From: Arbacia lixula
Lineage: Eukaryota; Echinodermata; Echinoidea; Arbacioida; Arbaciidae
Direction: 5' to 3'
NCBI GenBank assembly: GCA_963669155.1
Contig: OZ022581.1
Span: forward strand, 19,109,095-19,173,094
DNA length: 64,000 bases
Positions 37,625 through 48,649 of the stretch are shown piece by piece (positions within the stretch are counted from its first letter, which is position 1; each line of letters starts with the position of its first letter). A program made the translations under genes and the position numbers. The notes below the pieces were generated by a model that worked only from the letters and a program-made list of their open reading frames with translations, was not told where the DNA came from and ran no database searches.

Positions 37625-37697
37625 GAATCACACCTGGTGCGGATACCTGAGTGAAAACAAGAATGCGCGTACAGTGTACATCTCACAATGGCAACAC
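37625..37697 (+). CDS. Candidate orphan internal exon (73 bp), unknown protein
   Basis: A textbook-like acceptor (CTTTCTTTGTTTCAACAG, ending at 37624) and a strong donor (CAC then GTGAGTATG at 37698) bracket a 73-bp segment. Read from 37626 it is open and encodes NHTWCGYLSENKNARTVYIS followed by QWQH. The entry phase would be 2 and the exit phase 0. A second segment at 38210-38290 encodes a related stretch (HTWCRYL...YIS). I recognise no family, and no partner exons were found nearby. It could be one exon of a long-intron gene, a decayed duplicate, or chance. The ATG-started frame from 37485 is not credible as a gene start. Confidence 0.33.
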
Positions 37698-38209
37698 GTG
37701 AGTATGGCGCAGGCTATTACTGATTACTTATCTACTGTAGATATGAGTTACATGCTAAATTCCTTGTTAGTGTCTATCTAGATTAAAGGATTTAGATTAT
37801 TCTTTAAAAAGGCACTCTCAGTTGCTCTCATCGCTAAATACTATTTCAAATCTCTCTGAGCGCTATCCACACACATGATTTCAAGATTTCTGTCGACTTC
37901 GAGTTGTTTATTTGCGCTCTGCGGGAATTTCGCATTTATATAGATATAGCGTTCAATAGTAGGTGTAGGGAAAATAGGTTCGAATCTGTTTTCGGATGAA
38001 TGTTGCAAACAGAAATATGTCTCAAAAAGTAAATAAAATCACCCTCTCTCCTTATCTCCCATTTTATGTCTTTAATCAAAAAGGAAAGAGAGGATGAAAG
38101 CGGAAAGGATGATTAATGTATAGGCATCCATGATAAAGACGCGGTTGTCGGTGCAGTAGTGCATCGGAAATGAAAATAAATCACACTTTACAGCCTGTAG
38201 CTTAGGCTA

Positions 38210-38290
38210 GTTCACACCTGGTGCAGATACCTTCCCGACGGAAGCAAGCGATTAACCTTCAGCGAACTGTACATTTCAATAATAACCCAA
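38210..38290 (+). pseudogene. Diverged relative of the 37.6 kb exon-like segment
   Basis: TCACACCTGGTGCAGATACCT matches the start of the 37625-37697 segment at 20 of 21 bases. The similarity resumes at TGTACATTTCA after a spacer 9 bases (three codons) longer. In the matching frame it reads VHTWCRYLPDGSKRL then TFSELYIS. No good donor GT follows, and the frame runs into the inverted-repeat element at 38308. It may be a non-functional exon duplicate or simply a duplicated non-coding fragment. Confidence 0.28.
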
Positions 38291-38307
38291 CATCACCATG
38301 TACATAG

Positions 38308-38482
38308 GCGGCCACCACAGGCTATCGCATACGACACGATCCGATCAGTTGTACGACTCTGCGGCTCCTGCGACTAGCTGAATCACGGTCATTGGATCTG
38401 TGCATGAACGTGACGTCAGATTTTCAGTCATATGCCCTTATGACAGCTGAATCGTGGCAAAATCGTGGCAAAATCGTGGCGT
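38308..38482. mobile_element. CRE-bearing MITE family, copy F
   Basis: Left end GGCCACCACAGGCTATCGC, then GACACGATCCGATCAGTTG, CGACTAGCTGAATCACGG and CGTGACGTCAGATTTTCAG. The right end contains three tandem partial repeats of GCAAAATCGTGG, suggesting slippage at the terminus. Confidence 0.85.
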
Positions 38483-38599
38483 ATATGTTGACGTAAATGT
38501 CTAGTGAACGTAGTGTCATATGCTAAGTCAATATTTCTGTGAAACGGAGAATATCGGTGATAAAAGTCTAAAATGTATCATGGATAAGGGCAACGTATT

Positions 38600-38725
38600 A
38601 TAAAGATTTATGATTGATCGAAACTTGACTAGCGATTAACATTAATCGCCACTCGGTACATTAGAGATAATATTTTGGACTAGCGATAGATTCATATTAA
38701 TCGCAACACTTTATGAAACGGGCCC
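38600..38725. mobile_element. Probable MITE fragment ending TTTATGAAACGGGCC
   Basis: CTTTATGAAACGGGCCCC at about 38708-38725 looks like a transposon terminus. Inside, ACTAGCGATTAACATTAATCGC and a diverged second copy with ACTAGCGAT and ATTAATCGC form short direct and inverted repeats. The other end is not identified. Confidence 0.4.
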
Positions 38726-39554
38726 CGCGATCTTTAAAAATGGAAGACATAAATCAAGAACAAAATAAGAGTTTGTTCATGTTTCATATTTTCTTCTTTC
38801 GCAGTTTAGTGCTTTGTGGTCTGATATGCTGCCATGTGTACGTGTTGATGTGTTGATATGTATTAAACGTTCATGTAAAGCTTGCTATGCGCCACTCCTA
38901 CTACTACTACTACTACTACTACAATAGTTTCCTTTTATTACTTGCTACTATCCAGCCAATTTAAACGTTCTCCAATTTGACGTTCATATAATCGGGATAG
39001 ATCTTTTAAAGAAACGGCTCTCTCACCGGCACCTTATCCTGGCTAGACTGCAATACAACACAACCTTCAAGAATCGGATGTTTATACAAAACAGTGCAAT
39101 ATAATCCCAATCCTCCGCCAAGGTCTCGCTGAGTCGCGAGCTGTCAGTCAAGAAAAAAAAAAGACAAAAAAAAAGACGCGCCGCCGAAAGACGGTCAGCA
39201 AACTGTCATTTGCGGAAGGTCAGCGCGATGCCATGTCTTCTAACGAGCAGGGAGGAGGGTCATTGTTTGGTCAAGCAATCTTTGTACCGCCTACGTGACA
39301 ACAACGGTTAAAATCCAATCAAGTCCTCTCCCGCTAGAGAAGTTTAGAGAAGATCGTCCTTGTGCTCAACTTGGTGAGAACAGCCTCTTGACGTGTGCAA
39401 TGTCGAAAGACAGTCGCTTCCCCACGTGCATGACGTCTTCCGAGTACCAACAGAATTCGAATGTACTCGTCTTTTCAGCAGTAATTTTACTGTCGTTTTC
39501 AACTAGTGTAGCGTACCGATTTGTGTTGTGTGAGTATGTAAATGATGCAATGTG
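38726..39554. other. Non-coding; short (CTA)n at 38897-38922
   Basis: About eight CTA triplets at 38897-38922. 39030-39450 is less AT-rich, with no recognisable coding exon. An 87-aa frame at 39295-39558 lacks supporting features. Confidence 0.4.
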
Positions 39555-39648
39555 TTAATTCTTTGTATATACCACACGTGTCCTTTCGTCACAAGTACTA
39601 CACACAAATCCCATAGAGCAGCAGTTTATCTGACACACAAATTCTTAA
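39555..39648. mobile_element. Unexpanded copy of the CTTTGTGTGCCA element family
   Basis: TTAATTCTTTGTATATACCAC, GTGTCCTTTCGTCACAAGTAC, AAATCCCATAGAGCAGCAGT and TTATCTGACACACAAATTCTTAA occur in the same order as in 28397-28840, over only about 94 bp. The ends are imperfect inverted repeats. This is the best guide to the ancestral form. Confidence 0.75.
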
Positions 39649-39649
39649 T

Positions 39650-40977
39650 GAGAATAGATATGTTTTCGTAATAATATAACACGACACAAGATATCGCAGA
39701 GAAAATGCTTTGCCTCCGCGGCAAAGTCAAGGCGGACCCCTTCAGTTGGAGAAACCCTGCGATCACGATAATATACTCATCGGCAATGAACTGAAATATT
39801 GACAGTCAAAGCGACCATCACCCCTATCCTCACCCTCCGTTAAAAATCTTGATTCAAATTTCAAGTTTTCAAGTTTTCAATTTTTTTTTATATCGTCATA
39901 TTAATATATCATAGTTCCAATCAATCCTAACCCCATACTCTCTGAGAATCTTGATTCAAGTTCAAGTTTGGTTTTATTATTATTATCAAATAAAAAAAAT
40001 ACAAGATAAACAATTATAAGAACAGAGGAAAATGATGCATTAGAATGAGGAACTAGATAAAAAGAACATAAAGTGTGATTAACGCTTATCATTTCATTAT
40101 CGTTAAATATAATTTTAGACATCAACAAAATTTGAAACAATATTTTAAAGAGAATATCATATGTATTTCAACATTTATGAGTATATGATTTAAACGTGCC
40201 TGGTTGATATACAAAAGTGTATTATCGTATATCTCCGTTAGAAAGTGTTTGAATTGGTGCCGCTTCTAGTATGAACGATGAATGACGAGAGGAAATCATA
40301 GCTACAAGGGACGGATACAAACATCTCGGCTAATTGATTATGATCGCAACCCGGGAAGAAATAGTAATAGTTATGCCGGGAGAGAGAGTTATAATAACAA
40401 AATCGTGATATCCCTCCAAGAAACCGACTGGATAGAATTTGCATAGACGTATAAAGGAAATATTTCTTTAAAGAAAATTTCATAGAAATGACAAGAAACA
40501 ATGGGTCTTCCATTTTAAGAAAGGCAATATAGATAGAAAGACATAGATAGGCAAATGGGCAGAAAGGATTTGCAAGAATAAAGAGTGAGCACATAATTAT
40601 GTATGATATAAAGATGTAATTTTCTGGTTTCCATGGTAACATAGTCGTTACAATTAGAAAAAATGCGGAAGCATCATGTGGTTATATTCCTTCGTCATAA
40701 TCGGCCCACTTTGATGCAATGAGGAAAAAGAGGGACAAAGGACAGGAACATAAGATTTCAACTTATATGATAACATTATGACCCTTATAGTACATATTTT
40801 AGGTTAAACAAAATAGCATTTATTTTCAGTATTTACGGTAAAAAAAATGTATCTCTTGATATTAAGATAAAAGAAGAAAATTCGTGATAAAAAAATCTTG
40901 AGCTAGTCACAATAATAAACCAACTCAATTAAATGATTCTTGAATCTTGAAACCTTGAAATCTTGAAATGATACATT
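39650..40977. other. Non-coding, AT-rich
   Basis: GATTCAAGTTCAAGTTTGG plus TTATTATTATT and an A-rich stretch near 39950-40010 resembles a retroelement 3' end. GTTTCCATGGTAAC (40627-40640) is another X-box-like palindrome. No supported gene. Confidence 0.4.
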
Positions 40978-41290
40978 GTTGGCTTTTTGAGATTTTTTAC
41001 CATTTGTTTTTAAAATGTCAGACAACTATCTCCACTCAATAAAGGTGACGATCAATGGGCCAAACTTCTGTAAACAAAAACGACAGTTCACAGCAAACAC
41101 AGGAGTATGATACAATGATAATATATGTTGGCTTTTTGAGATATTTTGCAGTTTGTTTTTAAAATGTAAGACAACTATCTCGATGCGATAAAGATGACAA
41201 TCAATTGATCAAAATGTTTAAACAGAAACGACAGTGAATAGCAAACACCGGAATGTGATACAATCACAATTCATGTTGGCTTTCTGAGAG
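40978..41290 (+). repeat. Tandem duplication, ~149-bp unit, 2.1 copies
   Basis: GTTGGCTTTTTGAGAT starts units at 40978 and 41127, and GTTGGCTTTCTGAGA starts a partial unit at 41275. Shared internal words include TTTGTTTTTAAAATGT, AGACAACTATCTC and ACGACAGT. The copies are roughly 80-85 percent identical by eye. Confidence 0.92.
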
Positions 41291-42094
41291 GAGGGTTTCC
41301 GAAGTGAAATTGACACGAAACCCCCTTCTATGTTTCCGACTAATCACCTCTAGAGCTCTTCGTCGCCCCTCTCCCCACCACCTGTCTTCTGGTGTTTGTT
41401 TCATCCTTACCTCTTCATATTTGGTACCAAATCTAATCACGATTGGGAGAGGGGGGCTGCAATCGATACAAAAATCATGTACGTGGTATCAGCTGTGTGC
41501 GGAACGTGCGAGATTTCCCACTGCTTCAGACGACCTGCGCTTGCCTCCCTCACGTTTCCTTTTTTCCCCACAGAAATGAGAGTTTATTAAATTTGTCAAG
41601 AGGCTGACACTTGCACCAATGCTCTTTGGCGTGTTTTCTACACGATCCACTGGTCGGCGGGATTTTTTTTTTACATCATCTTGCACAGCACAAAGTTTGG
41701 CGCCTGTTTTGAGTTGTCTGCTTGATATCGCGTGTAGCATATTCAACGACGGGAAGTTAGTTGTGATCGCAAAGGCAACGACAAAGTGAGACTGATCCTC
41801 TTTTTATCGTCATCATCAGCAACGATATGAACATTTTCTGGTTAGGATAACTGGAAATTCAAAACGTTTGGTGGTAGAGTGACATAGAGGAGACATATTA
41901 TATATATGTTGGCTGCCACTGGAGGAAACATCACAAAATGTTCATCCCGAGGGAGATTTGCACTGCGCTGAGGGAACGTAAATAAGTTACGATCCAAACG
42001 CGAGGGACTTATTTGTTCCCGAACAGCAGTGCAAAACACCAAAGTTTAATAATGTTGTGATGTTTACGACAACAAAGCCAACATCTGATATGTT
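41291..42094. other. Non-coding sequence, no recognised feature
   Basis: Overlapping frames at 41304-41746 on both strands have no recognisable domain. Nothing else stands out. Confidence 0.4.
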
Positions 42095-42425
42095 ATTCAC
42101 GTTAGTCTATCGAACATTTAGTCTAACATAAACATATAGTAAAATGTGTCAGAATGAAGTCACTCCACCTCACGTCGGAAGGCCCACTGCACGTGGCTGT
42201 GTGGTTAAAACACGCACGCAAGGTATCAAATACACACACAGGTAGAGGCCGGTAGAGCACGCCGCGCTTGCAAAATGTTTTCATAGGGAAACATAACACC
42301 AGTATCGGCGTTATCATGGTTATGTTGACTAGCAGAATTAGGTCAGCGGGCAACATACCGATTTGTCTTGCTGACACGTGACCGCATTCAACCAATCGGT
42401 ACTCGATACTAGACTAACATGAATT
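42095..42425. mobile_element. Possible 331-bp MITE with ~22-bp TIRs
   Basis: Left ATTCACGTTAGTCTATCGA and right TCGATACTAGACTAACATGAAT are an imperfect inverted pair. The interior is GC-balanced, with no long frame showing recognisable protein. Only this copy is seen in the window. Confidence 0.5.
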
Positions 42426-42445
42426 ATATATTATATAAAACATCG

Positions 42446-42650
42446 TGATAGGGAGAGGGAGAGAGAGAAGGGAAGACATAAGAACTTGAAGATAGAAGAT
42501 AGACATAGGCATGTGAGAGGGAGAGAGAACGACATGAGAGAGAGAGAGAGAGAGAGAGAGCAAGAGAGAAATATGAGAGAGCTACAGATAGAGGAAAAGA
42601 GACGAGTGCAATTACAGAGAGAGAGAGAGGGGGGGGGGGGGGGTGGGCAG
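42446..42650. repeat. (GA)n tract ending in a G run
   Basis: Perfect GA at about 42535-42562, GA again at 42616-42630, then about 14 G residues. Confidence 0.94.
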
Positions 42651-42659
42651 AGAGACAGA

Positions 42660-43927
42660 GCGAACTGTTAAGGGCACGCATGTTTTATTACTATCTCTAA
42701 GGAGAGGGGGTAATGTACACAGTAGATGGAATAATACTCAAAAGAGAAAAGGAAAGTGACTTCAAGTGTGTATTTTTTTCTTGAATCATATGGGGAGGCG
42801 AGACAGCAAAAAAATCACATTATCACAAATCATGTCTGACTCTTTTAAAGAGACTAACCATGCATCGTTGCGTTAATATGCAACTAGGCATGCAATCAAT
42901 ATTCACATTCTTCTTCTGGAAAATTAAACTTTAAAAGAAACGTAGTTTCGAATATAATGTAATCTAAACAGGTTGAAAAATCTGTAAATTGTTTATCTTG
43001 TTATCGTTATCATATATATTAGATGATTTATATCTATGAGGTATGTCGAAACAAAAGTTGTGATATGCAACAGTTCTTATATTTATATTTTTAATTTAGC
43101 TTTGTTTGGGCAATCATTTAACCTACTTCTTTTAATTGCAACGCCTTGAAGTCTCACTTAACTGACATACATACTAAATGTGAAAGGTGCATTAAAGGCC
43201 AAACCTACTTTTTGCGAAAGCCCGAAACCAGTTGCTTTCAATAATAACCGTCTCTTACGTCAACATTAGCAATTGACGCTTGCGCTCATTATCGACTGTA
43301 TAGCTCTCTTTGTTATCCTAGGGGCATTCAGTATAGTGTTTACATGTCCACTACGCTGTTGTCAGTATCACTTTCACGATGTTAGCGCAGGCTTAAGGCG
43401 TGCGTCACTTGAACTTCCATGCAGAAATATTGATATTAAAGCCGTAACGGTGAGAGTAAATTGCACTCTTATCAACGCCACATCTCTCTTGATTTATTAG
43501 ATATGAGCATACACGGAAAATAGCCTGGAACGTACTCCTTTTGTTGCATGCAGAGTGTAGACAAATTGAGGAATATAATCTATTAGAAACATAAATACGT
43601 GTTCCTCGATGGAACAGATTTCATAGTCTTGATGTTTTGAGTTCTATGCAAACTGACAGCTGTCACAAAAAGGTAAGGGGTAGAAGATGATTTAACCTCG
43701 AATTAAAAGAAATAATTGACGTAGTTTATTTGGCCTGCCCTGTCTAATTTTTCATTTCAGTAACTTTCACACAAATACGACTGTAGACAGGCTTGGCGTC
43801 ATGCCTGTTTTTGCAGTCCACGAATCAAGCTGGAACAATATTCAGCGCAGAATTTTATTGAAAAATATACTGCACTAATACAAAAGTGTGTTAATGTGTA
43901 ATCTTATATGTGAAATAAAGATATTAA
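42660..43927. other. Non-coding sequence, no recognised feature
   Basis: A 75-aa frame at 43273-43500 is hydrophobic at its start but has no signal, domain or splice support. Confidence 0.4.
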
Positions 43928-44032
43928 TAGAGAGAGATGGGGGGGGGGGGGTGCAGTACAATGAGAGAAAAGGGATGAACGAGAGCGAGAGAGAGGGGGA
44001 GAGCGAGATCAAAAGGGGGGGGGGGAAGGAAA
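43928..44032. repeat. GA-rich tract with two G runs
   Basis: G runs at about 43940-43951 and 44016-44026 within purine-rich sequence. Confidence 0.92.
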
Positions 44033-44039
44033 AGAGACT

Positions 44040-45484
44040 TCCTTTTCTTTAAAACGGAGCTCTATTTACCCAAAGGCAACATGGAGACAAGCCTCCAATA
44101 TAAATGTAGCTGTTGGTATTTTTGTCATGCCCGTGTTACCATAGAAACAGCCTTGTTCTGATTTTGTACTTTTCAGCCCAGAAATTCGCTGCCGTCATCA
44201 GCACATTCGCGAGCAATTGTATCTTTGAGAAACTCCACAGTTATGGAGATTTGTGAAAAATGTTACAAACCATGACCAGCACTACGACACGGCCAAACGA
44301 ATGCCACACTGCTGTGCGAGCTTCAATGTGTAATATTTTTTTCATGATTTTAGATATTTCATGCTTTTTGAAAGATTAATAAAGGGAGACAATTTTGCCA
44401 GTAACTATCAACAAATGATTTGTAAACAGTTTTTGCTCTAAGTATGTTTCAGATCGCCAGATCCAGAAATGGTGGATGAAGCTAGCATGGGAATTACGGG
44501 TGGGGTTGGTGTGAGGGTGATGTGGATTAAAGGAGGGAAGGGGGTGGGTAGGGATGGGGGTTCGGGGTTCGGGGTTCCCAACAGTGTTGCATGTTTAGTT
44601 GCTATGGTAGCCACATTTGGCACTGTCAAACCAACCAGCTCCATAGAACTATTAAAAGTAGCAATCCTCATGCTCAAGATAATGTAGATATATGATAGGG
44701 GCTGCACATTCGACTCATTCAGGTGGCCAATACACGTCATGAAGTGATAGGCATGATAGGGGAAGCTGATATCGTTGTATCCTATCCTGTATTATCAACC
44801 ATACTTGTTTAAAGGTGTCATCTACGATGATAAAAAAGAGCTGCTCAATGCTCACGTGCCTTGTATAGAGTTAATGCTATTCTCATTGTTAGTTAGCTTC
44901 ACCATACGGCTACCACAGTTGCCATAGATATTGTGTACAATCAATCCCGTCCTTAGAGAACTCGTTCATGTCAATTCAAATACAGACGGATGAAACGGAC
45001 AAAGCTCTCCCAGTCGAATTCTCTATGTCAGAAATCACGACGATAATCTTCCTTAAATCGCATTCTATTTATGTCTGAACGAGCGCTTATTTCAGGAATT
45101 TGCCGACGGGAATGGGAAACTTGCATTCTAGATGGAAGTTTAAGGGGAGATAGGTGGACATGATGTAGCCTAGATTTCACAGAGATGAAGCTGTACTAAT
45201 ACCAAGGTTAATCATATACGGCTGGATATGAAATAGAACGCGAAATTACACGAATGCGTGACACGACTACCAGACCCATGCTATGCTCTTTTTTCTCACT
45301 TTCCCGTTCTCTGCTAAATCCACTTACATAAACAAACGAAATTATCCGCATATGTCATTGTTATCGTACACATGGATATCGAAATCATACTTTCTAAACA
45401 AAGTGGGGGAGAAAATGGGATAATGCAGCCTATGTAATGCGGAAACTTCAGTACACTTTCGCGTACTGTCTGATAATGTTGCAA
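44040..45484. other. Non-coding sequence, no recognised feature
   Basis: GTTACCATAGAAAC (44135-44148) is X-box-like. A G-rich patch with three GGGGTTC-like repeats lies near 44555-44577. No supported gene. Confidence 0.4.
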
Positions 45485-45830
45485 TGATATTGCTATTGGT
45501 ATCGGTGTCGCTTTTGTATTTGTATTGATAATAGTATGCGTATCGCTATCGGTATTGTTGTTGATGATGGCCTTGGTCTTGGCCTTATTTAGTATTGGTG
45601 CATGGTATTGGATTTGCTAGCTGATAACTGATCCTTCAGATTATGCCGCTAATCAATATTTGTTACAAACGAAATCAATAAATAAATGAAATATTGTTCT
45701 TGATTTCAGCTTTCATATTGGCTTTGGTAATGGTCGTCCTGTGTACATTCGTGCTGGCACTATATTCATATTGAGTTCACCGCAGATGTTCGGATTAGTG
45801 CTGGCGTTGGTTTTAGTATTGAATAAGGCT
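45485..45830. repeat. Decayed TATTGG/TATCGG hexanucleotide repeat
   Basis: Words such as GATATTGCTATTGGTATCGG, TATTGTTGTTGATGATGG and TTTAGTATTGGTGCATGG recur. A second patch around 45715-45830 has GGCTTTGGTAATGG and GGCGTTGGTTTTAGTATTG. The pattern suggests an old GGTATT-type microsatellite. Confidence 0.5.
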
Positions 45831-46239
45831 TGTGAGCCCTGGCCCGTGATTCCTAACCAAGTAGGGGCTGTGCGTAAGGTGAGACCAGACCGAACCGCGG
45901 GGATTTCGGAAATGTCTTCCTCTCCCAAGGTCCCTGGCTTCCCTCCCGCCTCCTGCCCGTGTCTGAGTGATCCATTTAGCCGCATCTCCGCGAGTTTCTT
46001 TCCGTGTTCCACTCCTCTCGTGAGAGGCTGCGGGGAATTTCCTCCCAACCATCGCCCTAAATTCCACCAGGACGAACTTAAATGGCGAGATGGCAGCGAG
46101 CAGGATCCATACTTCTTCATAGACGACTACTACAATAACTGAGATGGGTCCCAATGGGAGCACGAGACGTTCCACTCTAAGACAGTTGGATGCATGAATT
46201 AAGGCCTTAAACATGTAAAAGCGCGATCTATTTCAACTA
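45831..46239. other. GC-richer segment with long frames on both strands, no recognised gene
   Basis: Frames of 133-135 aa overlap on both strands (45741-46142 plus; 45713-46120 and 45813-46214 minus). The protein sequences show no domain, and the frames begin inside the decayed repeat. A real exon cannot be excluded, but no splice pair singles one out. Confidence 0.3.
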
Positions 46240-46692
46240 CACACAGACACACCCACACACACTCACACCCCCCCCTCCCCCTTGAACATCCAGTTCATTG
46301 GCGGACAGTCTCAGGATGACCCATCCTTGTGATGTAGGTCACGCTATTATCCGACATTTTTATTTTTAGCTGCAATTCATTATACTCTTAGCAAGCTTAT
46401 ATCATCGAAATCGTCGTTATTCATCTTGATCGATGATGAATGAATGATTAATTGTTGGAAGGTGGACCATGTCCAAATCTAGCTTGCACTTTCCCGGAGA
46501 CACGCAGACACGCATGCACACACACACATGCTCACCAAACACGCACTTACATACATACATACATACTGTAAATACACGCACGCCTGCACGAACATCCCAT
46601 CACATGCATGACATAATTATGTACATCATACGCACACGTTCACATAGACAAACACATTAAAAAAGGGGGAGGGGGAGGGGAGGGGAGGGGCG
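46240..46692. repeat. CA-rich, C-run and A/G-rich simple repeats
   Basis: CA-rich plus C run (46240-46285), CA/CATA-rich (46498-46650), then poly-A followed by GGGGGAGGGGGAGGGGAGGGG (46656-46690), a strong G-quadruplex-forming pattern. Confidence 0.9.
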
Positions 46693-46859
46693 TGGATAGA
46701 TCGTCTTGTCAATAAACATGCGATTATACTATGAAAGAATGACGAATACCCCTTCCTCACAAAAACACAAACAGTGGGTCGCACGTTATTTGCAAGAACA
46801 AAACATCAGGATTGTACGGGGAGACAGAGACATAGGCGAGAAATATAAACTGTATAGAG

Positions 46860-46935
46860 CGAGAAAAAAGGAGAATGAGAAGAGGGGGGGGGGAATAATT
46901 CATGAAAGAAAAAATAGACTAGGGAAAGAGAGAGA

Positions 46936-46983
<48 letters not shown>

Positions 46984-47052
46984 GAAAGAGAGAGAGAACG
47001 GAAAAGCGGGAGATATAGGAAGAGTAAAAATTTAGAGTATAGAGAGAGAGAT
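46860..47052. repeat. (GA)n tract
   Basis: Purine-rich, with perfect GA at about 46941-46970. The Arg/Glu frame is an artefact. Confidence 0.93.
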
Positions 47053-47059
47053 TGGTGTT

Positions 47060-47757
47060 ATTTAGATTTAACTAATCGATCCGTCACTTGGCGTAATATA
47101 CAGAGACAGTGATATCGACGTCGAGGAGTGGAGAATGGGTGGGCAGGGGAGGGGTTCTAGTTCCTAGTTCCTGCCATTTTATTTGCATCTCAGAGGACTA
47201 TCATGCCTGTGGCATCGTGATTTATGGTTCTTTAACCGTCTGGGCATAATCATGATAATACAACATATTATTTACAGAATTAATTCATTTTCGACTCTTG
47301 AAACTTTGCACATGACTTTGAATGTCACTTAAAGATCATCATATCATTGTATCTACCACAATAGTGATATTGCATCGTTCAATACATTATGTCAAAGTTC
47401 AAGAATCGCTGGTAATAAATCGTTAATATAATGAAATGATAAATGATTTTCAACAAAAAGACAAGAATGCAATAAAAACTGGGAAAGGCCGACTCCCATT
47501 GTGAATTATTTTGGTCACACGAATCTCAAATAGTGTCGCATTCACGTAATACTGTTGTATCCATAGCAAAAGGTGTCTCCAAAATCACTGGTTTCATAAT
47601 TCAAAATTGAGTTGCAAATTGGCATTCATACAACTCCGTATGCTTGCTTGCATTAAATTATAGGTAGTCTCTATTATAGATATGTTTTTAACAAATGGCG
47701 TGGGCATATTTACGAAACGGTCATTTTTTTTAGCGCATCCGTAAGTATTCCTCTGGT
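47060..47757. other. Non-coding sequence, no recognised feature
   Basis: AT-rich sequence with nothing supported. Confidence 0.4.
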
Positions 47758-47907
47758 TCCGCCTCCCCCTTCCTCTCCCCCCTCCTCTCCCCCTCATTTC
47801 CTCTTTCTCTCCCCCTCCTCTCCCCCTCCTCTCCCCCTCCTCTCCCCCTCCTCTCCCCCTCCTCTCCCCGCCTCCCTGCCTCCCCTCCCCGCCCTCCCCC
47901 GCCCCCG
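47758..47907. repeat. C-rich minisatellite, CCTCTCCCC units
   Basis: At least six near-perfect tandem units of CTCCTCTCCCC at about 47801-47870, inside a longer C/T-only stretch. The minus strand is correspondingly G-rich with closely spaced G4-G5 runs. The Gly/Arg/Glu frame on the minus strand is an artefact. Confidence 0.94.
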
Positions 47908-47909
47908 TT

Positions 47910-48649
47910 CAACTGCACTAGTCACGCGTGCCGTTTCGAAGCTATTTTTCATATTTTCACTTTTCGTTCGGAAGTAGGTCTAGTACGTGTGTAGTAGTAA
48001 TTATGCCTTGGGAGAAATGAGCGGCATTACATTACCCTACTTTCATGAAGTGCAAGTCTGCTCCATGTCCTTGGTAGGTTCCATGAGAAGGATGGACAAA
48101 GTTTGGAGCGAGGCATGAGAGGGGGGAGTAAAAATGCACTATTATCAACAGAAATCAATTTCAGTACGTGTCCAAGGCTGTATATTATCCTAGCGCACAC
48201 TTTTTCTAAGCACAATGCGAATGCTATGTTTACGTACGTGTGATTGAGGTATTACATTTACGTGGAGAGATAGTAACACGGAGGATTGTAAACATGCCTG
48301 CGTCATGATGAGTAAGATATAAAACATAACAAATTTTATTGATTTGAATGTCAGTATATGAAATATTCCCCTCCTCCGTCATCAGAATTCTGTTTTTGAT
48401 AACCCAAGGAGAAGAAGAAGAACAACAACAACACCCAGACGACAAACACAACGAAAGATTGAACAGATGATGTTATGATGAACATGTGAAGCCATGTGAT
48501 AAGTGTAGACGAAATAAACAATGTACGTAGAACAAAAGACATTAATGTTACAGATATCAAATTTATCACGTTTTAGAAGATTCAGTAATATATACAAGGC
48601 ATTTAAAATCAGCTGGATACGTATAGAGAAGCTAAGAATAACGATTGTC
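47910..48649. other. Non-coding sequence, no recognised feature
   Basis: A short (AAC)n lies near 48420-48432. The hydrophobic minus-strand frames of 70-90 aa at 48230-48651 have no recognisable identity. Confidence 0.4.

Noticed and set aside
37977-37987. tRNA-like B box GGTTCGAATCT
   Set aside because: No A box at the right distance upstream and no cloverleaf could be drawn.
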